A stretch of DNA of 6,903 nt from Pseudomonadota bacterium (GTDB lineage: Bacteria; Pseudomonadota; Gammaproteobacteria; Steroidobacterales; Steroidobacteraceae). The stretch spans positions 1-6,903 of the forward strand of contig JAJYTX010000148.1 of NCBI GenBank assembly GCA_021792815.1, given 5' to 3'. The notes beneath the pieces are model-generated. The model saw only the letters and a list, made by a program, of their open reading frames with translations, was not told where the DNA came from and ran no database searches. The stretch's first letter is position 1. The number at the start of each line of letters is the position of its first letter. A program made the position numbers and the translations under genes. Positions 1-6,010 of the stretch are shown in pieces.

Positions 1-1711
1 AGCCCTTGTCGATCCGCACGTACACCATGTGGTTGCGGTCAATGTTGTACGTCAGGCTGAAGCTCGGCACCGTGCCGCTGGCGGCAATCGAGGTCCCGGA
101 ATTGTACGGCACGTCATTGCCCGCTGCGCCAAGAACGCTGAACGCGCCGTACTCGGTCGAGGTCTCACGCAGGCTGTAGTGATAGTGGCGAAACCCGACC
201 GCCACCGCAAAATGCCGCGAAAACCGCCAGCTCACGTGCCCGTACACCGCGTTCTGGATCATCACCTGCGGCAGACTGCCCACGAACAGGTTCGGCCCGC
301 CCAGGTTCACCGGTCCCAAAGGACTAATGTTCGTCACGGCCGGAGGCCAGGGGGGGCCGGTAAGCGTGCCCTCCTGCGGCGCCATCGAGGAAATGTCGTC
401 CTCGGAGTACAGGTCCTGGTAGAAGTACCCGGCCACCCATTGGAACGGCCCCGGCGCCGTGGAATTGACACGGAACTCGTCGGAAATCTGCCGCGAATAA
501 TCCTGCTCCAGATTGCTCGCGCTGCGGTTGCTCACGCACGGGCCAATGCCCCCGGCGGTCGGGTCATAATACGGCCAGCCGATCGCCCCGGCCACCATCT
601 CCGTGCAGTCCTGCATGTTGATGAAATTGCGGTGCCAGAACCCGCTCGCCGAGGTCACCGAGAACGTCGGGAACTGATACGTCATGTCCAGACTGCCGAA
701 CCCAAGACTGTCCGTCTGCGTCTCTGGCGCCGAGTAAATCTCCCAGTGCGCCAGCACCTTCGGGGTCGTCGGGTGCGTCGGCAGCCCGTTCACGTCCGCC
801 GCCGGCGGCGCCCCCTGCTCGACCAGCTGGTACATCGCAATCGGCTCAATCGTCAGATTCCGCGTCGGCTTCCACAGAAACTCCGCCCGAACCGAGTCAA
901 TCTGCGTCGTGTTCACCCCCTTCAGTCGCTCCTGCAGCGGCGCAGTGTAAAAATTCGCCGGCCGGCTCAGCGCCGGAAAAGCTCCCGCATCCACCCCCAC
1001 CGCTCCGTCCTGAATCACCCGCCGCTCCACCCAGCCGCTGTCGTTGGTGAACGACCCCACGATGCGCACCGCCGCCCTATGGCCCAGCGGCATGTTCATC
1101 ATGCCGTTCTCCTGGTGGTTGATCCCCCCCCCGGTGCTCGTGTCCGAAATCACCTCCTCGGTGCTCGCCGCAAACCGGTTCAGCTGCGGCCGGTTCGGCA
1201 GCACGCGAATCGTCCCGCCCATCGAGCTCGACCCGTACAGCGTGCCCTGCGGCCCACGCAGCACCTCCACACGCCTCACGTCGTACAGCCCAAGGTTCAT
1301 CAGGTTCTTGCCGAACTGCGAACCCATCGCCGTCGACAGCGGAATCTCCCCGAAGTACATGCCCACCATCGAGGAGTTCCCGCCCTGGGAGTTCAAGCCG
1401 CGAATCTCGTACTCCTCCTCGCCGGGCCCGCCGGTGTCGCGCACCGCGATCCCAGGCACCGATCGCACCAGACTGTTCACGTTCACCAGACCACGCGTGG
1501 CAATCTGCGAACCGGTCACCGCAGAGATGCTGATCGCCGTCGTCTGCACCGTCGTGCGCTCGCGCGTCGCCGTCACCACAATCTGCTGCAGCATCGGCTG
1601 GCCCATCGCAGGCGCCTGCGCATAGGCCCCGTCTATGTGCCCCAGCATCAGTGCGGGCGCCGCCGCCAGCAATGACATGGCGCGGTGGGGAGACTTCATG
1701 GTGAATGCCAT
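1..1711 (-). CDS. TonB-dependent outer-membrane receptor (C-terminus beyond window)
   Basis: This is a ligand-gated outer-membrane transporter powered by TonB-ExbBD. The 570 visible residues read without a stop to the window edge; family members usually have about 700-850, so part of the beta-barrel is missing. A signal peptide (about residues 5-31, ending A-Y-A before Q32) is followed by a TonB box VVTAT (45-49) and a plug domain (about 45-172). Plug hallmarks are the EYEIRGLN segment (100-107) and VEVLRGPQGTLYG (148-160). The rest is alternating aromatic barrel sequence, ending in YVRIDKG, a common barrel-strand motif. The ATG at 1711 is chosen because GAGGA (minus strand, 1724-1720) lies 8 bases upstream; the in-frame ATG at 1699 is the alternative. 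The gene is divergent from the aminotransferase. The coding strand holds a G9 run (1132-1124, codons 194-196) and a C7 run (356-350), with the frame intact. Family certain; substrate unknown, and a siderophore, a sugar or an aromatic compound are all possible. Confidence 0.95.
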   Translation of the reverse strand, partial: MAFTMKSPHRAMSLLAAAPALMLGHIDGAYAQAPAMGQPMLQQIVVTATRERTTVQTTAISISAVTGSQIATRGLVNVNSLVRSVPGIAVRDTGGPGEEEYEIRGLNSQGGNSSMVGMYFGEIPLSTAMGSQFGKNLMNLGLYDVRRVEVLRGPQGTLYGSSSMGGTIRVLPNRPQLNRFAASTEEVISDTSTGGGINHQENGMMNMPLGHRAAVRIVGSFTNDSGWVERRVIQDGAVGVDAGAFPALSRPANFYTAPLQERLKGVNTTQIDSVRAEFLWKPTRNLTIEPIAMYQLVEQGAPPAADVNGLPTHPTTPKVLAHWEIYSAPETQTDSLGFGSLDMTYQFPTFSVTSASGFWHRNFINMQDCTEMVAGAIGWPYYDPTAGGIGPCVSNRSASNLEQDYSRQISDEFRVNSTAPGPFQWVAGYFYQDLYSEDDISSMAPQEGTLTGPPWPPAVTNISPLGPVNLGGPNLFVGSLPQVMIQNAVYGHVSWRFSRHFAVAVGFRHYHYSLRETSTEYGAFSVLGAAGNDVPYNSGTSIAASGTVPSFSLTYNIDRNHMVYVRIDKG

Positions 1712-1727
1712 TAGCAGGATCCTCGGT

Positions 1728-1916
1728 TTCAAGGGTTGAACGGTGAAAGCCCGCCGCGCAGCGGCGAGACTCGCCTCGAGAGGCGCTGAGTGTGCAATTC
1801 GATGGTCCGTCCGCCATGGGCCACGGCGGCAAGCCGCCGATGCGCCCGCGATGGCGCGCCTTCGGACCGCATGCAATGCGCATCGCCGCTCGGCGGGGTC
1901 GCGGTATCGATGCCGC
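1728..1916 (-). repeat. Cluster of inverted repeats in the putative receptor mRNA leader
   Basis: Consecutive inverted repeats lie upstream of the receptor start. TTCAA-GGG-TTGAA is at 1728-1740. CGCCGC-GCA-GCGGCG is at 1752-1766. CGCCTC-GA-GAGGCG is at 1772-1785. CGGCGGC-AA-GCCGCCG is at 1824-1839. A stem with a single bulged G pairs GCGATgGCGC at 1848-1857 with GCGCATCGC at 1878-1886. The near-palindrome GCGGTATCGATGCCGC is at 1901-1916. If receptor transcription starts beyond 1916, all would fold in the 5' leader. None is followed by a U-tract, so they do not look like intrinsic terminators. Short GC stems arise easily by chance in such DNA, so function is not established. Confidence 0.4.
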
Positions 1917-2057
1917 AGAGGGCTGGCGACAGATTTGCCATGGATGCGACATTACCCCCACGCCGGCCCGGATTCTTGTCCGACCCTGCCAACCGATCGC
2001 CCTGACGGGCAATCGCGGGCAAAGATGCGGCCTTACGAGAGAAGGCAGGCCATGCAA

Positions 2058-2071
2058 TTGATCTGAGTCAA
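2058..2071. promoter_or_regulatory. FNR/ANR-like box
   Basis: TTGAT-CTGA-GTCAA matches the Crp/Fnr-family consensus TTGAT-N4-ATCAA at 9 of 10 fixed positions. It sits inside the perfect inverted repeat AATTGA-N6-TCAATT (2056-2073). It lies between the divergent receptor and aminotransferase genes and closely resembles the site at 5928-5941. A clear -10 at class II distance is missing on either strand, so which promoter it would serve is unresolved. A TetR- or GntR-type operator is an alternative reading. Confidence 0.45.
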
Positions 2072-2254
2072 TTCAGGTGTTGCAAAAAAGTCACGCGAGG
2101 CGCACTGAACAGGCGCCGTACCCGATGGCGGCCATTGGCGCGGTCCGGGGGCGCTGGCAACCGCGAACAATCTCTTGGCGCAGTCGGGCAAGAATCCGGC
2201 GCAGTGCCTCGCATACGATGCGGAGCATCATCCAGCCGGAAGAGGCGGCATCCC

Positions 2255-3628
2255 ATGATCACTGAAGCAGAACTCGAAAAGCTGTCCTGGCCGGACGCGC
2301 CGCAGATGAAGACTCCGGCCGTGCCAGGTCCCCTCGCGCGCCAGGCGCTCGAACGCTCGGCGCGCCGCGAGTCGCTGGCGCGCGGTGGCGGCGAATTCCC
2401 GGTGGTCTACGACCGGGGCTTCGGGGTGACCGTCACGGATCCCGACGGCAACGTGTTCATCGATCTGTCCGCGGGCGTCGGGGTGAACAGCGTCGGCCGG
2501 TGCCATCCGGCGGTCGTACAGGCGATCCAGGCGCAGTCACAACAGTTGATGCATGCCTCCGACATCACCAACTCCAAGCGCATCGAGCTCGCGGCCAAGA
2601 TCGCCGGGATCATGCCGGATGGGCTGCGGGACAACTGTGTCACGTATTTCACCCAGAGCGGCAGCGGCGCCGTCGAGGCCGCCATCAAATTCGCCAAGCG
2701 CGCGACCGGACGGCAGCAGATCCTCGCGTTTCACGGGGCCTACCACGGCGTGTGGAACGCCTCGAACGCCCTGACGACCGGCAATCAGTATCGCTCGGGC
2801 TATGGGCCGTTCATGGGCGGCGTGATTCACGCGCCCTATCCCTACGCCTACCGCTTTCCGTTCGACACCTCGTCGAAGAGCGCCGAGCAGATCGCCGGAG
2901 AGTATGTCGACTATCTGCTCAACACCCGTTATACGGGCGCGGATGACGTGGCCGCCGTGATCGTCGAGCCCGTTCAGGGCGAAGGCGGTTATGTCGCGCC
3001 GGGGCCCGATTTCCTGCGGTTGCTGCGCAAAGCCTGCGACCAGGCCGGAGCGCTGCTGATCGCCGATGAGGTGCAGGCCGGGGCAGGCCGCACCGGCAAG
3101 ATGTGGTCGATCGAGCATTCCGGGGTCAAACCCGACCTGCTCACCTTCGGCAAGGGCATGGGAGGCGATCTGCCCATGGCCGGCGTCGCGATGCGCGCCG
3201 ATCTGGCCAAGCACATCCCGCCCGGCTCCCAGCCCGGCACTTTCGCGGCGAATGCGCTCTCGGCCGCGGTGTGCATGACCAACATCGATCTGCTCACCGA
3301 CCCGAAGTTGGGCCTCATCGAGCGCGCGCACGTCCTCGGAGTCGAGACCATGGACAGATTGCGCGCGGCCGACTGTCCGCTCATCGGCGAGGTGCGCGGC
3401 CGCGGCCTGATGATCGGCATCGAGCTCGTCGAGGATCGGACCTCGAAGACGCCGCTCAGGCCCGAGCGAGTCGGTCGGGTGGTGATGGAGAGCCTGAACC
3501 GCGGCATCATCATGGTGCCCTGCGGCCGCAACGGCAACGTGCTGCGGCTGATGCCCTCGCTCACCATCCCGCGCCGTTACATGACGGCGGCGCTCGAGCA
3601 GTTGTTTGCCGTGCTGGCGAAGGCCTGA
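2255..3628 (+). CDS. Class III PLP-dependent aminotransferase
   Basis: A cytosolic pyridoxal-phosphate enzyme of fold type I (457 residues, normal for the class) that moves an amino group between an amine or amino acid and a keto acid. The hallmarks occur in the expected order. They are the phosphate-binding loop SGSGAVEAA (135-143), FHGAYHG with the PLP-stacking tyrosine Y163, VEPVQGEGG (237-245), and IADEVQAGAGRTGK with the pyridine-nitrogen aspartate D271. The Schiff-base lysine is K300 in FGKGMGGDLP, T329 (GTFAAN) is the likely phosphate contact, and VRGRGLMIGIEL follows (380-391). The loop has GSG where acetylornithine/GABA enzymes usually have GA/SEA, which suggests a separate subgroup. 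The frame is open further upstream, but the ATG at 2255 has GGAAGAGGC (2238-2246) at good spacing. It is first in a probable two-gene operon with the ACMSD-like enzyme 94 bases downstream. It may be a GABA-, diamine- or beta-amino-acid-type transaminase; the substrate cannot be assigned. Confidence 0.94.
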   Translation: MITEAELEKLSWPDAPQMKTPAVPGPLARQALERSARRESLARGGGEFPVVYDRGFGVTVTDPDGNVFIDLSAGVGVNSVGRCHPAVVQAIQAQSQQLMHASDITNSKRIELAAKIAGIMPDGLRDNCVTYFTQSGSGAVEAAIKFAKRATGRQQILAFHGAYHGVWNASNALTTGNQYRSGYGPFMGGVIHAPYPYAYRFPFDTSSKSAEQIAGEYVDYLLNTRYTGADDVAAVIVEPVQGEGGYVAPGPDFLRLLRKACDQAGALLIADEVQAGAGRTGKMWSIEHSGVKPDLLTFGKGMGGDLPMAGVAMRADLAKHIPPGSQPGTFAANALSAAVCMTNIDLLTDPKLGLIERAHVLGVETMDRLRAADCPLIGEVRGRGLMIGIELVEDRTSKTPLRPERVGRVVMESLNRGIIMVPCGRNGNVLRLMPSLTIPRRYMTAALEQLFAVLAKA

Positions 3629-3722
3629 AGGCCGGTTGAGCGCCCGGCTCTCGAGGCCGCTCGACCGGGCCGGGCCGGGCGGCGGACGCCGGATGATCGC
3701 CTTGGAACAAGAGGTGGCGGTG
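3629..3722 (+). other. Intercistronic spacer with a long GC hairpin
   Basis: The spacer can fold as GCCCGG (3642-3647) + TCGAG (3651-3655), loop GCCG, CTCGA (3660-3664) + CCGGGC (3665-3670). This is an 11-bp stem interrupted only by a 3-base bulge (CTC, 3648-3650). A threefold GGGCC-type reiteration (3667-3680) gives slipped alternatives. No U-run follows, so an intrinsic terminator is unlikely; an RNA stability or processing hairpin fits better. A ribosome-binding site GAGG (3711-3714) precedes the next gene. Confidence 0.5.
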
Positions 3723-4739
3723 ATGGAAATGAAGAAAATCGCGTGCGAGGAAGCCTTCAACGTACCGGAGATCGCCCGCGAGCTGAACCGGATCGCGAAG
3801 GCGGGTGGCACGTCTAAGGATCTGGTGCTCATCCGGGCGCTCTACGGTGACGGAGTCACCGGCTACAACGCTCAGTTCGTGCCGAGGCTGGTCGATGTCG
3901 ATGACATGCGGCTCAAGCAGATGGACGCACTCGGTATCGACATGCATGTGCTGTCGCTCACCGTCCCGGGCGTGCAGATGTTCGATGCCGACACGGCCAC
4001 CGAGTACGCCCGGCTCGTCAATGATCGACTGGCCGAAGTCGTGGCACGCCATCCCAAGCGCTATGCGGCGCTCGCGTGCTTCGCGCCCCACTCGCCGAAG
4101 CGGGCCGCGAAGGAAATCGAGCGCGCCATCGGTTCGCTGCATCTCAACGGACTGATCGTCAACTCACACACCAACGACGAGTACTACGACGACGAGAAGT
4201 ATTACCCGTTCTTCGAGGCGGCCGAGGCGCTCGATGCCGCCATCTACCTGCATCCACGCGCGCCGATGGCCGGCCTCGACCGGCCGTTCGACAAATACTG
4301 GATGGAAGGGGCGTTGTGGGGCTATGGGATCGAGACCAGCACGCACGCGCTGCGCCTGATCTTCTGCGGCCTGTTCGACCGTTTCCCTCGGTTGAAGATC
4401 GTGCTCGGACACATGGGCGAAGGTCTGCCGTTCTGGATCACGCGGCTCGACTTCATGCACGACGAGGCGGTGGTGGTCGGCACGGCGCCGCGCCTGCAGC
4501 TGAAGCCCTCGGAGTACCTGAAGCGCAATTTCGTGATCACCACCAGCGGCCAGGAGAATCATCTGGCCCTGAAGTATTCCATCGACGTGCTCGGCGAAGA
4601 CAACGTGATGTGGGCCATCGACTACCCTTATCAGCCGATGGAACCCGCGGTGAGATTCATGGATACGGCGCCCCTGAGTGACAGCGTCAAGGCGAAGGTT
4701 TACGGCGGAAATGCCGCTCGGGTGTTCCACATCGCATGA
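3723..4739 (+). CDS. Amidohydrolase-2 / ACMSD-superfamily metal-dependent decarboxylase or hydrolase
   Basis: A cytosolic TIM-barrel enzyme (338 residues) of the family with aminocarboxymuconate-semialdehyde decarboxylase, gamma-resorcylate decarboxylase and 5-carboxyvanillate decarboxylase (LigW). These remove a carboxylate without oxidation; others hydrolyse C-C or lactone bonds. Visible landmarks are IACEEAF (6-12), with E9 as the predicted metal ligand; YLHPRAP with ligand H177; IVLGHMGEG with active-site H230; and WAIDYP with ligand D300. The family's E-x-H start is E-x-A here (A11), so one histidine ligand is absent. From memory, LigW also lacks it and has similar ligand spacing, making that subgroup the best guess. 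The start at 3723 has GAGG at 3711-3714, 8 bases upstream; in-frame ATGs at 3693 and 3729 are alternatives. It is probably co-transcribed with the aminotransferase. It ends 40 bases from the convergent AraC gene with no clear terminator between. Family firm; reaction inferred. Confidence 0.9.
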   Translation: MEMKKIACEEAFNVPEIARELNRIAKAGGTSKDLVLIRALYGDGVTGYNAQFVPRLVDVDDMRLKQMDALGIDMHVLSLTVPGVQMFDADTATEYARLVNDRLAEVVARHPKRYAALACFAPHSPKRAAKEIERAIGSLHLNGLIVNSHTNDEYYDDEKYYPFFEAAEALDAAIYLHPRAPMAGLDRPFDKYWMEGALWGYGIETSTHALRLIFCGLFDRFPRLKIVLGHMGEGLPFWITRLDFMHDEAVVVGTAPRLQLKPSEYLKRNFVITTSGQENHLALKYSIDVLGEDNVMWAIDYPYQPMEPAVRFMDTAPLSDSVKAKVYGGNAARVFHIA

Positions 4740-4779
4740 CCGGCCCGCGGCGCGCCTGATCAGCACATCCTCCCGGCGG

Positions 4780-5754
4780 TCAGGCCATGTTGCCGACGGG
4801 GTCGGCCGCAGCCAGCCGGCGCGCCGCCTTCGGCGGATGGCCGAACGCCTTGCGGTAGGCGCGCGAGAAGTGGGCGCCGTCCTTGAAACCGCAGGTGAGT
4901 GCAACCTCGATGATCGGTGCGCGCTGCGCATCCTGAGTCAGCAGCTCGCGCGCACGCGCGAGCCGCCGCGACCAGATGAGCGATGCCGGGGTCCAGCCGG
5001 CCGCGCTCACCAGCCGGTACAGGCGGCGCACCGACGTGTTGAAATGTGCTGCAATGCTGTTCGGAGACAGATCGGGGTTGTCGATGTTGGCGTCGACGAA
5101 TTGCGTGATCTCACGCAGGCTCATGCTGCGCCGCCCGCCCGCCTGTGGCATTGCGGGCTCGACGTTGCGCTCGAGCGCGGCCGCCAGCAACTCGAGCGTC
5201 ATTGCGGTCAGATCGAGTTCGCCGAGAGTCGCTGCGTTGCGCACCGCCGAGCGCAGCAACCCGGAAAGCAGCGCGCCGGCGCCGTGATCGGAGCGGATGG
5301 TCGTGGCGAGCGGCAGGGGCCGGCCGCCGAAGCGATCCCTCAGGAGTTGCGCCGGCAGGTGGAACGAGTACTGGTGGAATCCGGGGCCGATTTCGAAGGT
5401 CGATGGGAACCGGGAGTCGATGAGTGTGCAGTCCCCCGGCTGCAGCGCGGCCTCGGAGCCGCGCTGGCGCATGCGCGCCTCGCCGGCCGCCTGCAGGACG
5501 AGAAAGACCTGATCGGCCCGGCAGTGCCGGTCATCCTGGTCCCGGACGACGCGCCCGCCGGACAGGGTCACATCGGCGAACTCGAGCGAGCCGGCCCGGC
5601 GCGTCCGGATGCCTCCGCGAAATTCCCACCAGCGATCCGTCGACACCTGGTAGGGACCACAGATACGCCGCAGCGCCTCGTTGCACGCTTCGAAGCTGAC
5701 GAAGTGAGGGTCGCAGTCGCCGCCGGTCGTCAGGTTGTCACGCATTGCACGCAT
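4780..5754 (-). CDS. AraC-family transcriptional regulator, FeaR-like
   Basis: A 324-residue DNA-binding regulator. The N-terminal part (about 25-175) resembles the AraC-binding-like domain found in FeaR-type regulators, which often sense products of aromatic or amine catabolism. Signs of this domain are RWWEFRGG at 41-48 and a G-x-x-x-x-x-Q-R-G...L-Q-P-G-D stretch typical of the cupin-like sensor. The C-terminal domain (from about 211) has both AraC helix-turn-helix motifs: LSPNSIAAHFNTSVRRLYRLV (229-249), and IIEVALTCGFKDGAHFSRAYRKAFG (281-305) with the G-F...H-F-S-R-A-Y/F-K-x-x-F-G signature. The ATG at 5754 is chosen because GGAG (minus, 5765-5762) lies 7 bases upstream; an upstream TTG at 5799 and ATG at 5781 lack such a site. 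A strong sigma-70 promoter overlaid by a palindrome lies upstream. It converges on the amidohydrolase gene, and a role as activator of the aminotransferase/amidohydrolase operon or the receptor is inferred from position only. Confidence 0.93.
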   Translation of the reverse strand: MRAMRDNLTTGGDCDPHFVSFEACNEALRRICGPYQVSTDRWWEFRGGIRTRRAGSLEFADVTLSGGRVVRDQDDRHCRADQVFLVLQAAGEARMRQRGSEAALQPGDCTLIDSRFPSTFEIGPGFHQYSFHLPAQLLRDRFGGRPLPLATTIRSDHGAGALLSGLLRSAVRNAATLGELDLTAMTLELLAAALERNVEPAMPQAGGRRSMSLREITQFVDANIDNPDLSPNSIAAHFNTSVRRLYRLVSAAGWTPASLIWSRRLARARELLTQDAQRAPIIEVALTCGFKDGAHFSRAYRKAFGHPPKAARRLAAADPVGNMA

Positions 5755-5765
5755 TGCCCGTCTCC

Positions 5766-5792
5766 GTGCCCCCGGCACCATCCGAAGGATGG
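5766..5792 (-). other. Tandem hairpins in the AraC mRNA leader, next to its ribosome-binding site
   Basis: On the minus strand, CCATCC-TTC-GGATGG (5792-5778) is followed at once by GTGCC-GGG-GGCAC (5778-5766), sharing one base. The second stem ends directly at the GGAG ribosome-binding site (5765-5762). Transcripts from the promoter at 5829-5856 would carry both in a leader of roughly 68 bases. They could tune translation or mRNA stability; no function is shown. Confidence 0.4.
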
Positions 5793-5811
5793 CCGCCAAA
5801 ATATCGATTTA

Positions 5812-5833
5812 ATACTCGATTTTAGTCGAGTAT
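5812..5833. promoter_or_regulatory. 22-bp palindromic operator candidate
   Basis: Perfect 8-base arms ATACTCGA (5812-5819) and TCGAGTAT (5826-5833) flank a 6-base spacer TTTTAG, inside a markedly AT-rich island of an otherwise GC-rich region. The palindrome covers most of the -10 and the expected start point of the AraC-gene promoter, the usual place for a repressor. The TetR-family gene reading away on the other strand is the natural candidate, since TetR dimers bind such palindromes and often control divergent genes. The binding partner is inferred. Confidence 0.6.
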
Positions 5834-5856
5834 ATTTATGTTTCAGGGGGTGTCAA
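5829..5856 (-). promoter_or_regulatory. Sigma-70 promoter for the AraC-family gene
   Basis: Reading on the minus strand, a perfect -35 TTGACA (5856-5851) is separated by 16 bases from TATACT (5834-5829), five of six matches to the -10 consensus. Transcription would start near 5822, leaving a leader of about 68 bases before the ATG at 5754. The -10 overlaps the right arm of the palindrome at 5812-5833, suggesting repression of an otherwise strong promoter. No promoter of similar quality was seen for the TetR gene. Confidence 0.7.
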
Positions 5857-5927
5857 TCGCGGCGTGCGGACCCAGGTCTCATTGACGCATTTGCAGGCGC
5901 CGGCAGAGCGGTCGCATCGAGCCTGGT

Positions 5928-5941
5928 CTGATCGGAATCAA
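5928..5941. promoter_or_regulatory. Second FNR/ANR-like box
   Basis: CTGAT-CGGA-ATCAA fits TTGAT-N4-ATCAA at 9 of 10 fixed positions. The surrounding 18 bases (5929-5946) are identical at 15 positions to 2059-2076 upstream of the aminotransferase, as TGATCKGARTCAATYCAG. It lies 5' of the TetR gene if that gene starts at 6011 or 5984. Its centre is about 112 bases upstream of the predicted AraC-gene start point, so it could in principle act on either gene. Confidence 0.45.
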
Positions 5942-5965
5942 TCCAGTGAGGTCAATGGAATCAAT
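5934..5965 (+). repeat. Direct repeats GGAATCAAT / GGTCAAT / GGAATCAAT
   Basis: GGAATCAAT occurs at 5934-5942 and 5957-5965 (23 bases apart, about two helical turns), with a shorter copy GGTCAAT at 5950-5956 between them. The first copy overlaps the FNR-like box. Directly repeated half-sites about two turns apart are the usual target architecture of AraC-family activators, so the adjacent AraC protein is a candidate binder. This is inference from spacing only. Confidence 0.4.
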
Positions 5966-5997
5966 GAGCTGCCATGCGGCGTCATGCGGCGGAAGTT

Positions 5998-6002
5998 GGA
6001 GG
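5998..6002 (+). promoter_or_regulatory. Ribosome-binding site that decides the TetR start
   Basis: GGAGG at 5998-6002 is followed after 8 bases by GTG at 6011. The in-frame ATG at 5984 and GTG at 5864 have no comparable site at a useful distance, so 6011 is preferred. Confidence 0.55.
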
Positions 6003-6010
6003 CGTCCCGA

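Larger units (their letters stand above)
1712..2254. other. Divergent intergenic region between receptor and aminotransferase genes
   Basis: This stretch of 543 bases has no convincing gene. Short open frames occur on both strands, as expected at this GC content, but none has a recognisable product or a good ribosome-binding site. The receptor side (1728-1916) is crowded with inverted repeats. The middle holds an AT-richer patch (about 2052-2090) with an FNR/ANR-like palindrome and an A6 run. The aminotransferase side (2100-2254) shows nothing but the ribosome-binding site GGAAGAGGC at 2238-2246. I found no convincing -35/-10 pair for either divergent gene. TTGCAA at 2080-2085 could be a weak -35, but no acceptable -10 follows it. 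Confidence 0.7.

Noticed and set aside
350..356. Seven-base homopolymer in the receptor gene as a phase-variation site
   Set aside because: Seven bases is short for frequent slippage and falls in an ordinary Pro-Pro-Trp codon context; only the nine-base tract at 1124-1132 was kept.
29..1675. A 548-codon plus-strand open frame opposite the receptor gene
   Set aside because: Its product is an arginine/histidine/proline-rich low-complexity sequence without family resemblance, while the minus strand gives a textbook TonB-dependent receptor. It is an antisense shadow of GC-rich coding DNA.
1729..2022. A 97-codon minus-strand frame in the large intergenic region
   Set aside because: No recognisable domain and no clear ribosome-binding site; overlapping frames of similar size exist on the other strand, so there is no support for a gene.
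1077..2057. A 326-codon minus-strand frame across the receptor N-terminus and intergenic region
   Set aside because: It reads the receptor gene in the wrong frame and gives an alanine/glycine/arginine-rich product. It is not a receptor extension.
2537..3832. A 431-codon minus-strand frame opposite the aminotransferase
   Set aside because: The plus strand encodes all class III aminotransferase motifs in order; the opposite product is low-complexity and unrecognisable.
4740..4779. Possible bidirectional terminator between the amidohydrolase and AraC genes
   Set aside because: Only short palindromes (CCGCGG, GGCGCGCC, TGATCA) and no stem followed by a T-run.
4678..5931. A 417-codon plus-strand frame opposite the AraC gene
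   Set aside because: Composition typical of an antisense shadow; the minus strand carries two intact AraC helix-turn-helix motifs.
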